Shown here: piece by piece, positions 52,126 to 60,947 of the stretch
How the letters are laid out: each line of letters begins with the position of its first letter
Position numbering within the stretch: the first letter of the stretch is position 1
NCBI RefSeq assembly: GCF_001425355.1
Contig: NZ_LMQN01000012.1
Span: 618,918-680,841 of the forward strand
Direction of reading: 5' to 3'
DNA length: 61,924 nt
Origin: Chryseobacterium sp. Leaf405
Lineage (GTDB): Bacteria > Bacteroidota > Bacteroidia > Flavobacteriales > Weeksellaceae
Position numbers and translations under genes: made by a program
The notes under the pieces: generated by a model
What the model saw: only the letters and a program-made list of their open reading frames with translations
Databases searched by the model: none
What the model was told of the DNA's origin: nothing

Positions 52126-54102
52126 ATGATTTCTAAGCAGACCATTGATAAAATATTTTCCACAATCCGTGTAGAAGAGATTGTGGGTGAATATGTGCAG
52201 TTGAAAAGGGCAGGGTCTAACTTTAAAGGATTGAGTCCTTTCCACGAAGAAAAATCACCGAGTTTTGTCGTGTCACCGAGTAAGCAGATCTGGAAAGATT
52301 TCTCAACGGGAAAAGGCGGAACAGCGATTTCTTTTTTAATGGAAATCGAAAATTTCACATATCCTGAAGCACTTCGTCACGCAGCCAAAAAATACGGAAT
52401 CGAGATTGAAGAAGATCAGCGTGAATTCTCCGAAGAAGCAAAAAATGCACAGTCTGAAAGAGATACGCTTTATAAAATTCATGAAATAGCGAACGATTAT
52501 TTTCAAAATTTTCTTTGGGAAGAAGAGGAAGGCAAATCAATTGGTTTATCGTATTTTAAAGAGCGTGAACTTCGGGATGACATCATCAAAAAATTCCAGC
52601 TTGGATATTCTCCCGAAAAGAAAAACGGTTTTACCGAATTTGCGCTTGAAAAAGGATATTCAAAAGAAATTTTAGAAAAATCAGGATTATCTATTTTCCC
52701 TGAAAATGCTCCGAACGGAATCGATCGTTTCCGTGAAAGGGTAATGTTCCCGATTCACAGTTTTTCCGGAAGAGTATTGGGTTTTGGAGCAAGAATTCTT
52801 AGAAATAACATTAAAACCGCAAAATATCTCAACTCTCCCGAAACGGAAATTTATCATAAATCTAATGTCCTTTACGGATTAAATCAAAGCAAACAGGCAA
52901 TTTCCAGAAAAAATGTCTGTCTTTTGGTGGAAGGGTATATGGACGTGATTTCGCTTCACATGTCAGGAATTGAAAACGTTGTCGCAAGTTCAGGAACTTC
53001 TTTGACAACGGAGCAGATTAAGCTTATCAAAAGACTTACCGAAAACGTAACAATCCTTTTCGACGGTGATAATGCCGGTATCAAAGCAAGTTTCCGAAGT
53101 ATCGATATGTTGCTGACGGAAGGAATGAATATTCGTGTGATGCTGTTTCCCGATGGTGATGATCCTGATTCTTTTGCCCGGAAACATCCGCAGGACTATG
53201 TTGAAAAGTTCATCGAAAATGAAGCGATGGATTTTATTGATTTTAAGGCTGAAATCCTTTTAAAAGAAGTCGGAAACGATCCAATAAAAAAAGCTGAAGC
53301 GATTCGTGATATTGTAAAATCGGTTGGTTTTGTTCAAAATGCTTTAAAAAGAGAGGTTTACCTTAAAGAAGTTTCCAATAAATTCGGACTGTCTGAGCAG
53401 AGTTTGTTTAATGAATTGGATGTTCAGAAACAGATTACTCAAAATCAACATCAGAAAACTCAGGCGAGAGTAGAAGCTCAGCCGACGAAATTAGAAGTTG
53501 TTGAAAAACCGAAAGATGAAACCAATCATATTATTTTTAATGTAACCAAACTTGAAAATGATCTGATCAACCATATGCTTAATTATGGAGATGTTGTGCT
53601 TCACAGAAAAACTCCCGATAATAAAGACTATGATATTACGGTAATTGAGGAAATTATCAATCATTTCGAAGAAGATAATTACGAGTTTCAAATTGAATTA
53701 AATAAACGTATCGTTTCTGAAATTAAAGATGGGATCAATAAAGATGAATTAAGGCAGGGAAATTTCTTTTTTGGTTTAATGGATGAAGAATTGAGCAGCG
53801 CAGCCGTAAAATTCATGAATATTTATAATGAACTGCACGATTGGGAAACAAGAAATATTCATTCCCCAAACTATGGAGACCGAATTCCGGAACAGGTTGC
53901 CGGAGATATTTTAATTCATAAATTCAGATATGTTAAATTTTTAATTGGTGAAACTCAAAAACAGCTCACGGAATTTTCAGATTCTGATGAGGTAAAATAT
54001 TTTGAATCATTGAAAAAAATTCAGATGCTGACTTTAGTTTCCATAGAATTAGCAAAAATGCTGGACTATTCTGCTATTACAGGAATTTATACTGGCAGAT
54101 AA
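52126..54102 (+). CDS. dnaG: DNA primase
   Basis: 658 aa. Makes RNA primers for replication. N-terminal domain VEEIVGEYVQLKRAGSNFKG then LSPFHEEKSPSFVVSPSKQI: the position of the usual C-x-x-H and C-x-x-C zinc ligands is occupied by S, H and non-cysteines (KDFSTGKGGTAI), so the zinc ribbon lacks its cysteines. TOPRIM domain: CLLVEGYMDVISLHMSGIEN (catalytic Glu), TILFDGDNAGIKASFRSIDM (D-x-D). C-terminal DnaB-binding helical domain from about 470. Start chosen because homologues begin at this point and a promoter box sits directly upstream. Confidence 0.96.
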   Translation: MISKQTIDKIFSTIRVEEIVGEYVQLKRAGSNFKGLSPFHEEKSPSFVVSPSKQIWKDFSTGKGGTAISFLMEIENFTYPEALRHAAKKYGIEIEEDQREFSEEAKNAQSERDTLYKIHEIANDYFQNFLWEEEEGKSIGLSYFKERELRDDIIKKFQLGYSPEKKNGFTEFALEKGYSKEILEKSGLSIFPENAPNGIDRFRERVMFPIHSFSGRVLGFGARILRNNIKTAKYLNSPETEIYHKSNVLYGLNQSKQAISRKNVCLLVEGYMDVISLHMSGIENVVASSGTSLTTEQIKLIKRLTENVTILFDGDNAGIKASFRSIDMLLTEGMNIRVMLFPDGDDPDSFARKHPQDYVEKFIENEAMDFIDFKAEILLKEVGNDPIKKAEAIRDIVKSVGFVQNALKREVYLKEVSNKFGLSEQSLFNELDVQKQITQNQHQKTQARVEAQPTKLEVVEKPKDETNHIIFNVTKLENDLINHMLNYGDVVLHRKTPDNKDYDITVIEEIINHFEEDNYEFQIELNKRIVSEIKDGINKDELRQGNFFFGLMDEELSSAAVKFMNIYNELHDWETRNIHSPNYGDRIPEQVAGDILIHKFRYVKFLIGETQKQLTEFSDSDEVKYFESLKKIQMLTLVSIELAKMLDYSAITGIYTGR

Positions 54103-54205
54103 AGCTTTTTTTATTTACGTCTGTGACAAAAAGTCTTATAAAAATTTTAGGAATAAAAGTTGTAATTTACACTTTAGAAAAATTTAAAATAATACCAATA
54201 GAAAT

Positions 54206-54892
54206 ATGGACATTAAAAAAGAATTCAGAGATTTCTCTACGAAACATTTAGGAAATAGCGGTTTGGCTACCGATCAGTATATGGGAATGTATGGTCCAAC
54301 GAATCTTACTCCATACATCATGGAAGAAAGAAGATTAAACGTTGCTCAGATGGACGTTTTCTCCCGTTTGATGATGGACAGAATCATTTTCTTGGGAACA
54401 GGAATTGACGATCAGGTTGCTAATATTGTAACGGCACAGCTTTTATTCTTAGAAAGTGCAGATCCTTCAAAAGATATTCAAATTTATATCAATTCTCCTG
54501 GTGGAAGCGTTTACGCGGGATTAGGAATTTATGATACAATGCAGATTATCAAGCCGGATGTTGCAACAATCTGTACTGGTATTGCTGCTTCTATGGGAGC
54601 TGTATTGCTTGTTGCAGGTGAAAAAGGAAAGCGTTCTGCGCTTAAACACTCAAGAGTAATGATTCACCAGCCGTCTGGAGGAGCGCAAGGTGTTGCTTCT
54701 GATATGGAGATCAACTTGAGAGAAATGTTAAAGCTGAAAAAAGAATTATATGACATTATTTCAGATCATTCAGGGCAGTCTTACGAGTGGGTTGAAAAAG
54801 CATCTGATAGAGATTACTGGATGACTTCTACCGAAGCAAAAGATTTTGGAATGGTAGACGAAGTTTTGCAAAGATCGAAAGACAAGAAATAA
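54206..54892 (+). CDS. clpP: ATP-dependent Clp protease proteolytic subunit
   Basis: 228 aa. Serine protease of the ClpP ring, working with ClpX/ClpA-type ATPases. Catalytic triad: Ser in TGIAASMGAVLLVAGEKGKR, His in HSRVMIHQPSGGAQGVASDM, Asp in STEAKDFGMVDEVL. Hydrophobic-pocket residues in RIIFLGTGIDDQVANIVTAQ, and the LESADPSKDIQIYINSPGGS stretch. An N-terminal propeptide-like region of about 30 residues is present. Terminator follows; clpX is not in the window. Confidence 0.97.
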   Translation: MDIKKEFRDFSTKHLGNSGLATDQYMGMYGPTNLTPYIMEERRLNVAQMDVFSRLMMDRIIFLGTGIDDQVANIVTAQLLFLESADPSKDIQIYINSPGGSVYAGLGIYDTMQIIKPDVATICTGIAASMGAVLLVAGEKGKRSALKHSRVMIHQPSGGAQGVASDMEINLREMLKLKKELYDIISDHSGQSYEWVEKASDRDYWMTSTEAKDFGMVDEVLQRSKDKK

Positions 54893-54914
54893 TTTTCTGT
54901 AAAGAATAATTAAG

Positions 54915-54943
54915 AAACGCATCAAAAATTGATGCGTTTTTTT
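54915..54943 (+). terminator. Terminator after clpP
   Basis: 11-bp stem AAACGCATCAA / TTGATGCGTTT and T run, 22 bp past the clpP stop. Confidence 0.9.
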
Positions 54944-55497
54944 GTTGTGTACATATTTATACGAATGATTTTTAGGAGCTTTTTCCAGCTTTCCGCACTC
55001 GCTATTTTAGTTATTAGGTTTCGGCGGCGAAGCCGCCGAAACCTAATAACTAAAATGAGCTCAAACAATTGCTCCAATCTGGGCTAGGGCTTTAGTCGGA
55101 ATTATAAACCATCAATAATAATTTAAAACCCGTTGTGCACTTTGATGTACTTTCGTCACTTCGAGTAGCTTTTTGAAAAATCGTATCGAGAAGTTTGTAA
55201 TTGAAGGCAGATCTATTCTCTATACATTTTTCTGCGTTTCGCTGCGAAAAACATTCGAATTGACGTATCTAACATTAAAATTTTTCAAAATGCACAAAGC
55301 ATTAGTTTAAAGTAATTCTATAATTTAAAATAGTAAAAACGTATAAGTCTCAATTTGTCTTTTTTGTGGTTAAATTTAAAATTAGTTTAGACAGATTCGG
55401 CAGTCAAAAAAAATACTTTAACAATTTTTATCAATTTCAAAATCAAGAACGGCATCATTTTTCCAATAATAAGTCACAACACTTAAATCATACAATT
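54944..55497. other. Gene-free region of repeats
   Basis: No supported gene. Holds a 25-bp perfect palindrome (55004-55056), flanked by GAGC/GCTC-type arms, then a second repeat-like block with CACTTCGAGTAGCTTTTTGA and TTCTGCGTTTCGCTGCGAAA, a pattern I know from intergenic Chryseobacterium repeats. Ends with the AT-rich upstream region of the DJ-1 gene. Confidence 0.6.
55004..55056. repeat. Perfect 25-bp inverted repeat with 3-nt loop
   Basis: Arms 55004-55028 and 55032-55056, loop GAA. The GC-rich centre GGCGGC-GAA-GCCGCC also occurs at 61826-61846 in a shorter copy, so it belongs to a family of palindromic repeats. Confidence 0.85.
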
Positions 55498-56046
55498 ATG
55501 TCAAAGAAAATTGCAATTTTAGCAACAGATGGCTTCGAAGAAAGCGAATTAAAATCACCCAAAGAATATCTAGAACAGCAAGGCTGGACGGCACACATTA
55601 TCAGTCCAAAATCAGGAACGATAAAAGCTTGGGCAGAAAAAGACTGGGGACAGGAATATAAAGTTGATAAAATATTAGACGAAGTTTCAGCTTCTGAGTA
55701 TGATGCTTTGGTTTTGCCTGGCGGAGTTATTAATCCGGATCAATTAAGAACAAACGAAACGGCTTTGTCTTTTGTAAAAGATTTTTTCCAACAGCATAAA
55801 CTTGTGGCAGCAATTTGTCATGGTCCGCAGATTTTAATTAATGCTGAGGTTGTGGAAGGCAGAAATATGACTTCCGTAGATTCAATCAGCAAAGATTTGA
55901 AAAATGCCGGGGCTAATTGGGAGGATAGCGAAGTTGTCGCAGATAATGGCTTAGTGACGAGTAGAACTCCGAAAGATCTTCCCGCTTTTAACGCCAAAAT
56001 GGTAGAAGAAATTAAAGAAGGAAAACACGAAAAGCAGACTTTGTAA
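55498..56046 (+). CDS. DJ-1/PfpI family protein
   Basis: 182 aa from the ATG at 55498. The ORF is open from 55366, but the extra codons are lysine- and asparagine-rich like untranslated AT-rich DNA, and no homologue begins there. Family features: KIAILATDGFEESELKSPKE, LVLPGGVINPDQLR and the nucleophile elbow VAAICHGPQILINAEV (Cys). PfpI-type proteins are amidases, glyoxalase III-like deglycases or proteases; which applies here is unclear. Length fits the family. Monocistronic with a strong terminator. Confidence 0.9.
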   Translation: MSKKIAILATDGFEESELKSPKEYLEQQGWTAHIISPKSGTIKAWAEKDWGQEYKVDKILDEVSASEYDALVLPGGVINPDQLRTNETALSFVKDFFQQHKLVAAICHGPQILINAEVVEGRNMTSVDSISKDLKNAGANWEDSEVVADNGLVTSRTPKDLPAFNAKMVEEIKEGKHEKQTL

Positions 56047-56071
56047 TTTTTATTTAAAGTTATTTTGTATC

Positions 56072-56099
56072 AGACCCAGATTAAATCTGGGTCTTTTTT
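56072..56099 (+). terminator. Terminator after the DJ-1 gene
   Basis: AGACCCAGATT / AATCTGGGTCT stem with T run. Confidence 0.9.
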
Positions 56100-56181
56100 A
56101 TGAAAAAATTAAAATACAATTATTATTGAATTCAAGATCAGTTTACAATCAATACCTACTTTCGCAGCCATAAAAGTAATT

Positions 56182-57444
56182 ATGAAAAAAATATTATTGC
56201 CTGTTCTTGCATTCATGACTCTTGCATCTTGTGACAACGACGATACTGTAAACAACCAGGATATTAATTATTCTAAACTTCCTCAGGAATTTCCTTTTTC
56301 TACTTTAGCAACTCTAAACGGAGTAAATGTTATCAACGGAGGTTTCGGATCTGGTGCAACGGCACATCCGACTCGAAAAGGAGAATTTTATGTGATTACC
56401 GATCGTGGTCCGAATACGGCGTATTTAAATGGTATTAAATTTTTGGTACCCAATTTTACCCCAACTATTATGCATTTCAAGATTAATGCAGAAGGAAATA
56501 TTGAAGTGATTAAATATATCAAGCTTAAAAATCCTTCAGGACAATTAATTACAGGTTTACCAAATCCCGTAGGATTGGGAAGTACAGGCGAAATTGCTTA
56601 TGGAGCAGACGGAAGTTTGTTAAGTACAGATAATTTTGGATTAGACAGTGAAAGTATTGTGGCAGCAGCAGATGGAACTTTTTGGGTTTCAGATGAGTAT
56701 GGGCCGCACATCGTTCATTATAGTGCGGAAGGAGTTGAAATGGAGAGAATTAGTCCGATTGGTGTAAATACAGGAACGAGAAAACTTCCTGCCGTTTTTG
56801 CTAAAAGAAGACCCAACCGCGGAATGGAAGGAATGTGTATGACGCCGGACGGAAAAATGCTGGTCGGTACGATGCAGTCGACAATGTATGTTCCTACAAA
56901 AGTGTTGGCAACCAATACGACATTAACAAGAATTGTGACTTTTGATTTGGCAACAGGACAGACCAAACAATATTTATATAAACAAAACGGCGGAGCTTCA
57001 GATTCTGTTTGCGATATTACTCCGATTAGCAATACCGAGTTTTTGGTAATTGAAAGAGATGGTAATTTCGGATCTGTTGGTGGAACTAAAAAAGTCTACA
57101 GAATTAATCTTTCGGGAGCTTCTGATGTATCAGGAACAGATTTGGCGGCAGTTGACGGAATGAAAATCAACGGAAAAACTCTTGAGCAATCTACTTGGGA
57201 TGAAATTACAGCTGCAGGATTAAAACCTGTTACTAAAACATTGGCAGTCGATTTAGTTGCTAAAATTGGTTACGAACATGATAAATTTGAAGGAATTGTA
57301 TATCTTGGAAATAATAAATTGGCTGTTTTCAACGACGATGATTTTGGTGTTGTAGACGATGGAAACGGAAATCCTAAAACCAAAATTCTTCCTAAAACCG
57401 GCAAGCAGGATAAAGGAACAATGTATATAGTTGATATTCAGTAA
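56182..57444 (+). CDS. Esterase-like/phytase-family lipoprotein
   Basis: 420 aa, lipoprotein signal MKKILLPVLAFMTLASCDND (lipobox LASC). Esterase-like activity of phytase family (PF13449): beta-propeller start with NVINGGFGSGATAHPTRKGE, FYVITDRGPNTAYLNG, GSTGEIAYGADGSLLSTDNF, FWVSDEYGPHIVHYSAEGVE, RRPNRGMEGMCMTPDGKMLV, then FEGIVYLGNNKLAVFNDDDF. Predicted to sit on the outer membrane or periplasmic face and hydrolyse phosphate or carboxyl esters; substrate unknown. Confidence 0.88.
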   Translation: MKKILLPVLAFMTLASCDNDDTVNNQDINYSKLPQEFPFSTLATLNGVNVINGGFGSGATAHPTRKGEFYVITDRGPNTAYLNGIKFLVPNFTPTIMHFKINAEGNIEVIKYIKLKNPSGQLITGLPNPVGLGSTGEIAYGADGSLLSTDNFGLDSESIVAAADGTFWVSDEYGPHIVHYSAEGVEMERISPIGVNTGTRKLPAVFAKRRPNRGMEGMCMTPDGKMLVGTMQSTMYVPTKVLATNTTLTRIVTFDLATGQTKQYLYKQNGGASDSVCDITPISNTEFLVIERDGNFGSVGGTKKVYRINLSGASDVSGTDLAAVDGMKINGKTLEQSTWDEITAAGLKPVTKTLAVDLVAKIGYEHDKFEGIVYLGNNKLAVFNDDDFGVVDDGNGNPKTKILPKTGKQDKGTMYIVDIQ

Positions 57445-57462
57445 ATTTATTTAAATTATATG

Positions 57463-57492
57463 AAAAGTCTCTCAGTTTTGGGAGACTTTTTT
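57463..57492 (+). terminator. Terminator after the esterase-like gene
   Basis: AAAAGTCTC / GAGACTTTT stem with T run. Confidence 0.85.
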
Positions 57493-57595
57493 ATTGTGCT
57501 TTCTTTATGTGTTAAAATTTTATATTGAAATTTACAGTTTCCATATCGGAAAATGAAAATTATTTGTATATTGCTCGAACACAAATAGATGAGCC

Positions 57596-57817
57596 ATGTC
57601 AGTATCCAAAAATAATTTTTTAGATTTTATTGCCGTTGAAATTGAAGGATTTTACGGAGTTATAATTCCTGATAACACAGAAGAATACCAAATTTCTTAC
57701 ACGCTTTTTACTTCTTTTTTAACGATTTTTCAGAAGAAACTTTATGTCTACTTTTTATCAGGAAAAACCATTAACTATCAGATTCATTATTTTATTTTTA
57801 ACTTTAAAATAATATAA
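57596..57817 (+). CDS. Hypothetical 73-aa ORF
   Basis: The ORF begins MSVSKNNFLDFIAVEIEGFY and contains GVIIPDNTEEYQISYTLFTS, ending in a very aromatic tail. AT-rich and without a clear ribosome-binding site or promoter, but the composition of the first half is protein-like. The terminator of tpiA lies at its end. Coding status uncertain; it could be a chance ORF. Confidence 0.3.
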   Translation: MSVSKNNFLDFIAVEIEGFYGVIIPDNTEEYQISYTLFTSFLTIFQKKLYVYFLSGKTINYQIHYFIFNFKII

Positions 57818-57824
57818 ATAACAT

Positions 57825-57849
57825 AAAAAACCACCAGATTTGGTGGTTT
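57825..57849 (-). terminator. Terminator of tpiA
   Basis: CCACCA / TGGTGG stem extended by AAA/TTT; on the minus strand it ends in a run of T. Confidence 0.85.
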
Positions 57850-57870
57850 CCATGTGTTGTATAATTTCTA

Positions 57871-58632
57871 TTACGAATTAAATCCTTCAATAATTTTAGA
57901 AAAATCTTCCAGTTTCAACGCTGCTCCTCCAATCAGACCACCGTCGATATCAGGTTGAGAGAAAATCTCTTTTGCATTGTCTGGTTTTACAGAACCTCCG
58001 TATAAGATCGAAACTTCATCAGCAACTTCCTGCCCGTATTTTCCAGCAATAATGCTTCTGATGTGAGCGTGAATTTCCTGAGCTTGTTCAGGAGTAGCAG
58101 TTTCACCAGTTCCGATTGCCCAAACCGGCTCGTAAGCAATCACCACTTTTTTAATTTCCTCTGCAGAAAGTGTGAAAAGTGCCGTTTCAGTCTGAGTTTT
58201 TACAACATCAAAATGCTGTCCTGCTTTTCTTTGTTCCAAAGTTTCGCCATTACAATAAACCGGAATTAAACCTTTATCTAAAGCTAATTTCACCTTTTTA
58301 TTGCATTGAGTATCATTTTCACCGTGATATTGTCTTCTTTCAGAATGTCCGATCAAAGAACCTGTTGCATCAATTGATTCCAACATATCTACAGAAATTT
58401 CTCCTGTGTACGCTCCGCTTTCATGCTCGCTGATATCTTGTGCAAATACTCCGATTTCGTCTTTTTCGAAAATATCTTTTGCCATCACCAAATATAAAGA
58501 CGGAGGTGCAATCCAAACTTCACAGTTGGTTGCATTATTGTTTTTATAGCTTAGTAATTGAACCATCAATTGTTGGGCATCAATTACATTTTTGTTCATT
58601 TTCCAGTTTCCTGCAACTATTTTTCTTCTCAT
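57871..58632 (-). CDS. tpiA: Triosephosphate isomerase
   Basis: 253 aa. Interconverts glyceraldehyde-3-phosphate and dihydroxyacetone phosphate. Motifs: start RRKIVAGNWKMN (Lys of the active site), GSLIGHSERRQYHGE (catalytic His), KVVIAYEPVWAIGTGETAT (catalytic Glu and flexible loop) and SILYGGSVKPDNAKEIFSQP, GLIGGAALKLEDF (phosphate binding). Normal length. It precedes (in its own direction) only a terminator and, 105 bp upstream, the TerB-like gene. Confidence 0.97.
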   Translation of the reverse strand: MRRKIVAGNWKMNKNVIDAQQLMVQLLSYKNNNATNCEVWIAPPSLYLVMAKDIFEKDEIGVFAQDISEHESGAYTGEISVDMLESIDATGSLIGHSERRQYHGENDTQCNKKVKLALDKGLIPVYCNGETLEQRKAGQHFDVVKTQTETALFTLSAEEIKKVVIAYEPVWAIGTGETATPEQAQEIHAHIRSIIAGKYGQEVADEVSILYGGSVKPDNAKEIFSQPDIDGGLIGGAALKLEDFSKIIEGFNS

Positions 58633-58649
58633 AGATCTATTTTTTTATT

Positions 58650-58724
58650 TAGAAGTTAGAGATTAGAAATGAGAAGTTAGAAATATCAAAGTGTTTTAAA
58701 ACTAATATCTAACTTCTAATATCT
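58650..58724. repeat. Inverted intergenic repeat
   Basis: Contains AGAAGTTAGA (58650 region) and its inverse TCTAACTTCT (58710 region), plus GAGAAGTTAGAA. Separates the TerB-like gene from tpiA. Confidence 0.55.
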
Positions 58725-58738
58725 AGTGTCTCAATTAA

Positions 58739-59086
58739 TTATATATTCCAAAGATTTTTCAAAAGTGTGTAGAAAGTATGTTCCTCATCGGTCACAATAT
58801 TATCCGCTTTAATTAAAGTTTTTGCAAATTGAATAAAGCTCAAACGTTCTTCCTCAGTAGAATCGTCGAAGAAACAACGGGCATGAAATTCAAAATGACC
58901 TTTCCATTCTTCTGGCTTCAACAAGGCAATGACTTCAAGCTCATCATCCAGATTGATTTTGAAAGGAAATTCATCGGCTAAATACTGCTGAACAAGCATT
59001 CCTTCCTCAGGAGCAAACTCTCCGTCTACAGACGAAAGGATCATTAACAAATGATAACCGGCGATAGATTTATTTGATTTTTGCAT
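58739..59086 (-). CDS. TerB-like protein
   Basis: 115 aa, helical: IAGYHLLMILSSVDGEFAPE, FPFKINLDDELEVIALLKPE and LIKADNIVTDEEHTFYTLLK. The SVDGEF/VTDEE motifs fit the TerB (tellurite-resistance-associated) fold, which binds metal in related proteins; actual function unknown. It lies 66 bp after the BT_3928-like gene on the same strand, and upstream of tpiA. Confidence 0.65.
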   Translation of the reverse strand: MQKSNKSIAGYHLLMILSSVDGEFAPEEGMLVQQYLADEFPFKINLDDELEVIALLKPEEWKGHFEFHARCFFDDSTEEERLSFIQFAKTLIKADNIVTDEEHTFYTLLKNLWNI

Positions 59087-59152
59087 TTATAAATTGAATT
59101 GATAGTTAATTATTTATATTTTAAAATTGACGATTTACCATTCCACAATTGA

Positions 59153-60265
59153 CTATTTTAAATAATCTTTTGCGGGCTGTTTGTCAATAATTTTTCCGTT
59201 TTGTAAAATTAAAACAAATGGGTTGCTTCTGGCGATTGTTTTGATGGCAGTTCCGTCCATCATAGCATTTTTAATCGTTTTAAAAGTATTCGGCAGCGTA
59301 GAAACTCCATACACTACACTCGCTTTCTGAGCTTTCACTTTACCCTCAATTTGCTTTAACAGTTCAGGAGAAATATCTTGTGGATGATAGGAGAAAACCA
59401 AAATTGCTTTAGGCGCATTGATAATTTCCTGGGTCATATCCAATCCGGTTGGATCTTCGATTTTAAATTTTGCAATTTCAGATTTATAACCTTCTTTTAC
59501 CAAAACAGACTCATTTTTTCCTTCCTCAATTTTCCAGGGTGAATCTTCTGCCCAATATTTTGTTTCTTTAATATAATCGTCCTGATTTACCTTTAAAATT
59601 TCTCCCGTTTTTGAGTTTTTAAGAGAATAAAAAGTTTTGTATTCTGATGGATTTTTATTGATTTTTGCCTTCTCAGCTTTTAAGTCTGTTCCGATTTTAT
59701 AATCACGGAAATCAATAGCGGGTTCATGAACAATCCCGTGAGCGCCAACTAAAATCATTACAATCGAAAATACCCCCAAAAGAATATATCTCAATGTATT
59801 TGAAGATTCTTTTTTATCACTATAACTGTAAGCATCTGTTTTCTTAAAGTCATTTCTGTAAAGAATAAACACGATGATTAAGCCAACAAGCAGAACAATA
59901 TCTTTAATAAAGCTTTGCCAAGGTGTGAATTTTATTGCATCTCCAAAACAGCCACAATCTGTTACTACATTGAAATAAGCTGAATAGAATGTAAGGAAAC
60001 CAAAGAAAATACAAAGGGCAATTAAAGCTGATAAAGTGAATTTAAGTTTCAGTTTTACCAACAGCATAAATCCTAAAAATAGTTCCAAAACAACCACAAA
60101 TACAGAAAGTGGAAGAGCGAATTTTTCCAAAAAAGGCATATCAAAGACATTAGGAGCAAAGTATTCTTCCATTTTAAATGAAAAACCTACCAAGTCCACA
60201 GCTTTTACAAAGCCAGAAAGAATAAATATTATGGCGATAATGAAACGTAATAAACCTTTGATCAT
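59153..60265 (-). CDS. BT_3928-like protein with DoxX/MauE-type membrane domain
   Basis: 370 aa. N-terminal four-helix membrane domain (about 5-145, FIIAIIFILSGFVKAVDLVG through FILYRNDF) with the conserved TDCGCFGDAIKFTPWQSF, then a fifth membrane helix (160-178) and a C-terminal thioredoxin-like domain lacking its CXXC (KAILVFSYHPQDISPELLKQ, FKTIKNAMMDGTAIKTIARS, NPFVLILQNGKIIDKQPAKD). DoxX-type proteins are linked to sulfur or redox chemistry in the inner membrane; the exact role is unknown. It sits between DUF1599 and the TerB-like gene, an order typical of Bacteroidota. Confidence 0.85.
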   Translation of the reverse strand: MIKGLLRFIIAIIFILSGFVKAVDLVGFSFKMEEYFAPNVFDMPFLEKFALPLSVFVVVLELFLGFMLLVKLKLKFTLSALIALCIFFGFLTFYSAYFNVVTDCGCFGDAIKFTPWQSFIKDIVLLVGLIIVFILYRNDFKKTDAYSYSDKKESSNTLRYILLGVFSIVMILVGAHGIVHEPAIDFRDYKIGTDLKAEKAKINKNPSEYKTFYSLKNSKTGEILKVNQDDYIKETKYWAEDSPWKIEEGKNESVLVKEGYKSEIAKFKIEDPTGLDMTQEIINAPKAILVFSYHPQDISPELLKQIEGKVKAQKASVVYGVSTLPNTFKTIKNAMMDGTAIKTIARSNPFVLILQNGKIIDKQPAKDYLK

Positions 60266-60267
60266 AA

Positions 60268-60834
60268 TTAAATAGTTTTGGATTCGACGTTATTTTCTTT
60301 TTCGGAGAATTTTATCAGGCAAAAAACGGCATAGTTCAACATATCAAAATAATTGGCATCTAAACCTTCTGAAACGATTGTAACCCCTTGATTATCTTCA
60401 ATTTGTTTTGTTCTTAAAACTTTCTGATAAATCAAATCTGTGATTGAAGAAATTCTCATGTCTCGCCACGCTTCACCATAATCATGATTTTTTCTTTCCA
60501 TTAAAGCCTGGGCTTCTGCAGAATATGTATCGTAAAGACTTAAAATCTCTTCTTTATTTTCGTTAAAATCGTTGGAAAAACCTTTTTCAAGCTGAATTAA
60601 TCCGATGATAGAGTAGTTGATTACTGCAATAAATTCATCTTCTTCACTTTCGTCAACCATCTTTTTGTCAGTCATCTGTAACGTGCGGATTCTGTTGACT
60701 TTAATGTAAATTTGATCCGTAATAGAACTCGGTCTCAAAACCCTCCATGCTGCACCGTAATCCTGTAGCTTTTTACTGAATAATTCACGGCACTCGCTGA
60801 TCACTTTTCCGAACTGTATTGATGTTTCTGACAT
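60268..60834 (-). CDS. DUF1599 family protein
   Basis: 188 aa, two tandem copies of an about 60-residue unit: KKLQDYGAAWRVLRPSSITD (residues 21-40) and RKNHDYGEAWRDMRISSITD (about 115-134), each followed by Q-I-Y-I/Q-K-V-x-R. The D-Y-G-x-A-W-R and S-S-I-T-D signatures are the core of the family. Function unknown; conserved near folP in Bacteroidota, as here (divergent, 113-bp gap). Its stop is 2 bp from the BT_3928-like gene start, so the two are coupled. Confidence 0.9.
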   Translation of the reverse strand: MSETSIQFGKVISECRELFSKKLQDYGAAWRVLRPSSITDQIYIKVNRIRTLQMTDKKMVDESEEDEFIAVINYSIIGLIQLEKGFSNDFNENKEEILSLYDTYSAEAQALMERKNHDYGEAWRDMRISSITDLIYQKVLRTKQIEDNQGVTIVSEGLDANYFDMLNYAVFCLIKFSEKENNVESKTI

Positions 60835-60935
60835 AAATTTTCTTAATCTTTCAAATATACGAATTAGGTTTTAGGTAGCAGGAATCGAGGCTTAGTTTTT
60901 TGTATTGAAATTGTAGAACAGAAGGAGGAAGTTAG

Positions 60936-60943
60936 TATTTTTG
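60936..60943 (+). promoter_or_regulatory. -7 promoter element of folP
   Basis: TATTTTTG, exact TAnnTTTG, with TTG 22 bp upstream (60911-60913). It ends 4 bp before the folP ATG, so the message is probably leaderless. Confidence 0.6.
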
Positions 60944-60947
60944 TGGG

